DNA from: Desulfuromonadaceae bacterium UBA2294
GTDB taxonomy: Bacteria > Desulfobacterota > Desulfuromonadia > Desulfuromonadales > UBA2294
DNA length: 6,142 nucleotides
Reading direction: 5' to 3'
NCBI GenBank assembly: GCA_002345625.1
Contig: DDWE01000019.1
Coordinates: 1-6,142, forward strand
Part shown: positions 4,665 through 6,142 of the stretch, one piece after another
Layout: every line of letters starts with the position of its first letter
How positions within the stretch are numbered: the stretch's first letter is position 1
Notes under the pieces: model-generated
Seen by the model: the letters and a program-made list of their open reading frames with translations, nothing else
The model's database searches: none
What the model was told of the DNA's origin: nothing
Made by a program: the position numbers and the translations under genes

Positions 4665-6142
4665 ATGAAAATCGGAGCAAAACTAGGATTGGGCTTTTCC
4701 ATCGTCGTTGCGTTTCTGGTGCTGATCTCTATTGTCAGTATCATTTCGCTGCGTAGCATCACCAACGGTTACCAGACCGAGGTCGGTACAGCGCAGGAGG
4801 CTGAGCTGATGTCGGAGGAGGTCGTTGCTGAAATCCTGCAGGTGCGGCGGCATGAGAAGGACTTTCTCGCCCGCCAGGATCTCAAGTACGCCGGTATGGC
4901 CAACGACAGCCTTGATGCCGCCCAGCAGCGGGCGGAGAAACTCCTCGCCCTGCTCGGTGAAGACGATCGTCAGGTTGGTGACAACTGCCGCGAAATACTG
5001 GCCAAGATCCGCGAATACCGCAGCGGCTTCGCCAAGCTGGTCGACAGCTCCAAACTGCGTGGCTTGAACGAAAATGACGGCGTCCAGAAACGCTTCCGCG
5101 ATGCCGCCCATGTCCTCGGTGGTGCGGCCGAAGGCCTGAAGCTCGAATCGGTCAACGTCCTCTACCTCAAGCTGCGTAAAGAGGAGAAGGATTACATGCT
5201 GCGCTACGACGAGACCTACGTCCAGCGCTTTGATGCCCTCATTGTTCAACTCAACGATCTCCTCGCCGGCTTGCAGGGGGGGCGCACCGAAGGGTACCGC
5301 CGTCAGGTGCAGGAGTATCAGGATGGCTTCCATGTCCTGGTCAAGGCCGATCAGCAGATTGCTGCTGATGTTGATCTTATAAAGGCCGCGGCCGACAGTG
5401 TTCTTGAACTGTCGGAGGCGACCCTGAAACTGGCGCACACGCATGGTGACGTGATGGCGGCGCAGATCGATGGCAGCGCCGCGTCGGCGCAGACCCTGAT
5501 CTGGGCGGTCAGCATCCTGTGCGTCATCGCCTCGCTCTCTTTTGCCTATTTCTTCTCGCGCAGTCTGACCAAACCGCTGAATCTGAGTGTTGAACTGGCC
5601 GAAGAGATCGCTCTGGGTAATTTTGATATGCGCCTGAAGATGGAGCGCACCGACGAGATCGGTGACCTGTGCGCATCTCTTGATAAAATGGCCTTGAGCC
5701 TGAAAGAGACCGCCGATGGTGCAGTGAAGATTGCCGAAGGCGACTTGAGCGTTGTCATCAAGCCGGCGTCGGACAAGGATCAACTCGGCAAGGCGATGCA
5801 GACCATGGTCGACACCCTGGCCGATGTCATCAACAACGTCCGTCAGTCGGCCGACAACGTCGCCTCCGGCAGCCAGGCGATGAGCGCCTCATCGGAAGAG
5901 ATGTCGCAGGGGGCGAGTGAGCAGGCGGCCGCCGCCGAAGAGGCCTCCTCCAGCATCGAGCAGATGACCGCCAATATCCGCCAGAACGCCGACAACGCCA
6001 TGGAGACCGAGAAGATCGCGGTCAAGGCGGCCGGCGATGCCCGCAAAGGGGGTGAGGCGGTGACCAATACAGTGGCGGCGATGAAGCAGATCGCCGACAA
6101 GATCATGATCATCGAAGAGATCGCCCGCCAGACCAACCTGCT
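4665..6142 (+). CDS. Methyl-accepting chemotaxis protein, HBM-type sensor, 3' partial
   Basis: The window holds 492 complete codons. A short MKIGAKLG start precedes TM1 (about 7-29). A helical periplasmic region follows (about 30-277), then TM2 (about 278-297) and a HAMP domain (about 298-345, with P304 and DEIG at 330-333). A second HAMP-like unit follows (about 345-397, IAEGDL at 356-361 and DQLG at 372-375). The methylation helix carries candidate Glu/Gln pairs at 419-420 and 425-426. The sequence stops at IARQTNLL, just before the signalling tip. The periplasmic part has two related motifs, HEKDF (63-67) and EEKDY (173-177), 110 residues apart. This, with its length near 250 residues and all-helical character, fits the HBM family of which McpS of Pseudomonas putida is the known example. 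The ligand is unknown. It probably signals through the CheA just upstream. Confidence 0.95.
   Translation, partial: MKIGAKLGLGFSIVVAFLVLISIVSIISLRSITNGYQTEVGTAQEAELMSEEVVAEILQVRRHEKDFLARQDLKYAGMANDSLDAAQQRAEKLLALLGEDDRQVGDNCREILAKIREYRSGFAKLVDSSKLRGLNENDGVQKRFRDAAHVLGGAAEGLKLESVNVLYLKLRKEEKDYMLRYDETYVQRFDALIVQLNDLLAGLQGGRTEGYRRQVQEYQDGFHVLVKADQQIAADVDLIKAAADSVLELSEATLKLAHTHGDVMAAQIDGSAASAQTLIWAVSILCVIASLSFAYFFSRSLTKPLNLSVELAEEIALGNFDMRLKMERTDEIGDLCASLDKMALSLKETADGAVKIAEGDLSVVIKPASDKDQLGKAMQTMVDTLADVINNVRQSADNVASGSQAMSASSEEMSQGASEQAAAAEEASSSIEQMTANIRQNADNAMETEKIAVKAAGDARKGGEAVTNTVAAMKQIADKIMIIEEIARQTNL

Noticed and set aside
2224..4680. An 818-codon open frame on the minus strand opposite cheA and part of cheY.
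   Set aside because: Over cheA it runs codon-for-codon opposite the sense frame and stays open only because cheA uses no TTA, CTA or TCA codons. Its translation shows no recognisable family, and cheA has complete catalytic motifs.
4683..5783. A 366-codon open frame on the minus strand opposite the receptor gene.
   Set aside because: It is in the same codon register as the receptor, starts at a TTG with no clear ribosome binding site and ends at the complement of a CTA codon of the receptor. It is a shadow of codon bias.

Overview
The window is a stretch of a bacterial chemosensory (che) operon. Every supported gene lies on the + strand and they are packed closely. The order is: a large MCP-like coiled-coil protein cut by the left edge (1-1689), a single-domain STAS protein (1709-2041), a CheY-type receiver (2111-2479), the histidine kinase CheA (2476-4566), and a transmembrane methyl-accepting chemotaxis protein cut by the right edge (4665-6142). 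There are no RNA genes, mobile elements or CRISPR arrays. No stretch of more than 100 bases lacks a gene. No cheW, cheR, cheB, cheC, cheD or recognisable separate cheZ gene is visible, so the rest of the system must lie outside the window.

The DNA is GC-rich with mostly G/C third positions. The CheA linker, the HBM-type receptor and the gene order fit a Gram-negative deltaproteobacterium (Desulfuromonadales/Geobacter-like). That assignment is inference from general family knowledge, not from a database match.

Likely logic: the membrane receptor, with an HBM-type periplasmic sensor and two HAMP units, controls CheA. CheA phosphorylates itself on His45 and passes the phosphate to Asp53 of CheY. 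The STAS protein keeps the serine used by anti-anti-sigma proteins, so a second, serine-phosphorylation layer is possible. CheY and CheA overlap by ATGA and should be translationally coupled.

The most unusual part is the first gene. Its visible 562 residues contain no membrane segment and appear to be two tandem units about 270 residues long. Each unit has a degenerate MCP hairpin-tip segment (253-351 and 1063-1161). Exactly 121 residues after the start of each tip is an Asp-x-x-x-Gln motif. The first of these (D at 616, Q at 628) lies in a context that closely matches the catalytic helix of the CheY-P phosphatase CheZ. The gene sits two genes upstream of cheY, and its product ends in a flexible linker and a short hydrophobic tail. 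My working idea is an MCP-derived soluble protein acting as a CheZ-like phosphatase or scaffold for this CheY. A second unusual point is a tandem 24-residue repeat in the CheA linker that resembles the MshEN c-di-GMP-binding fold, though most of the ligand residues are missing.
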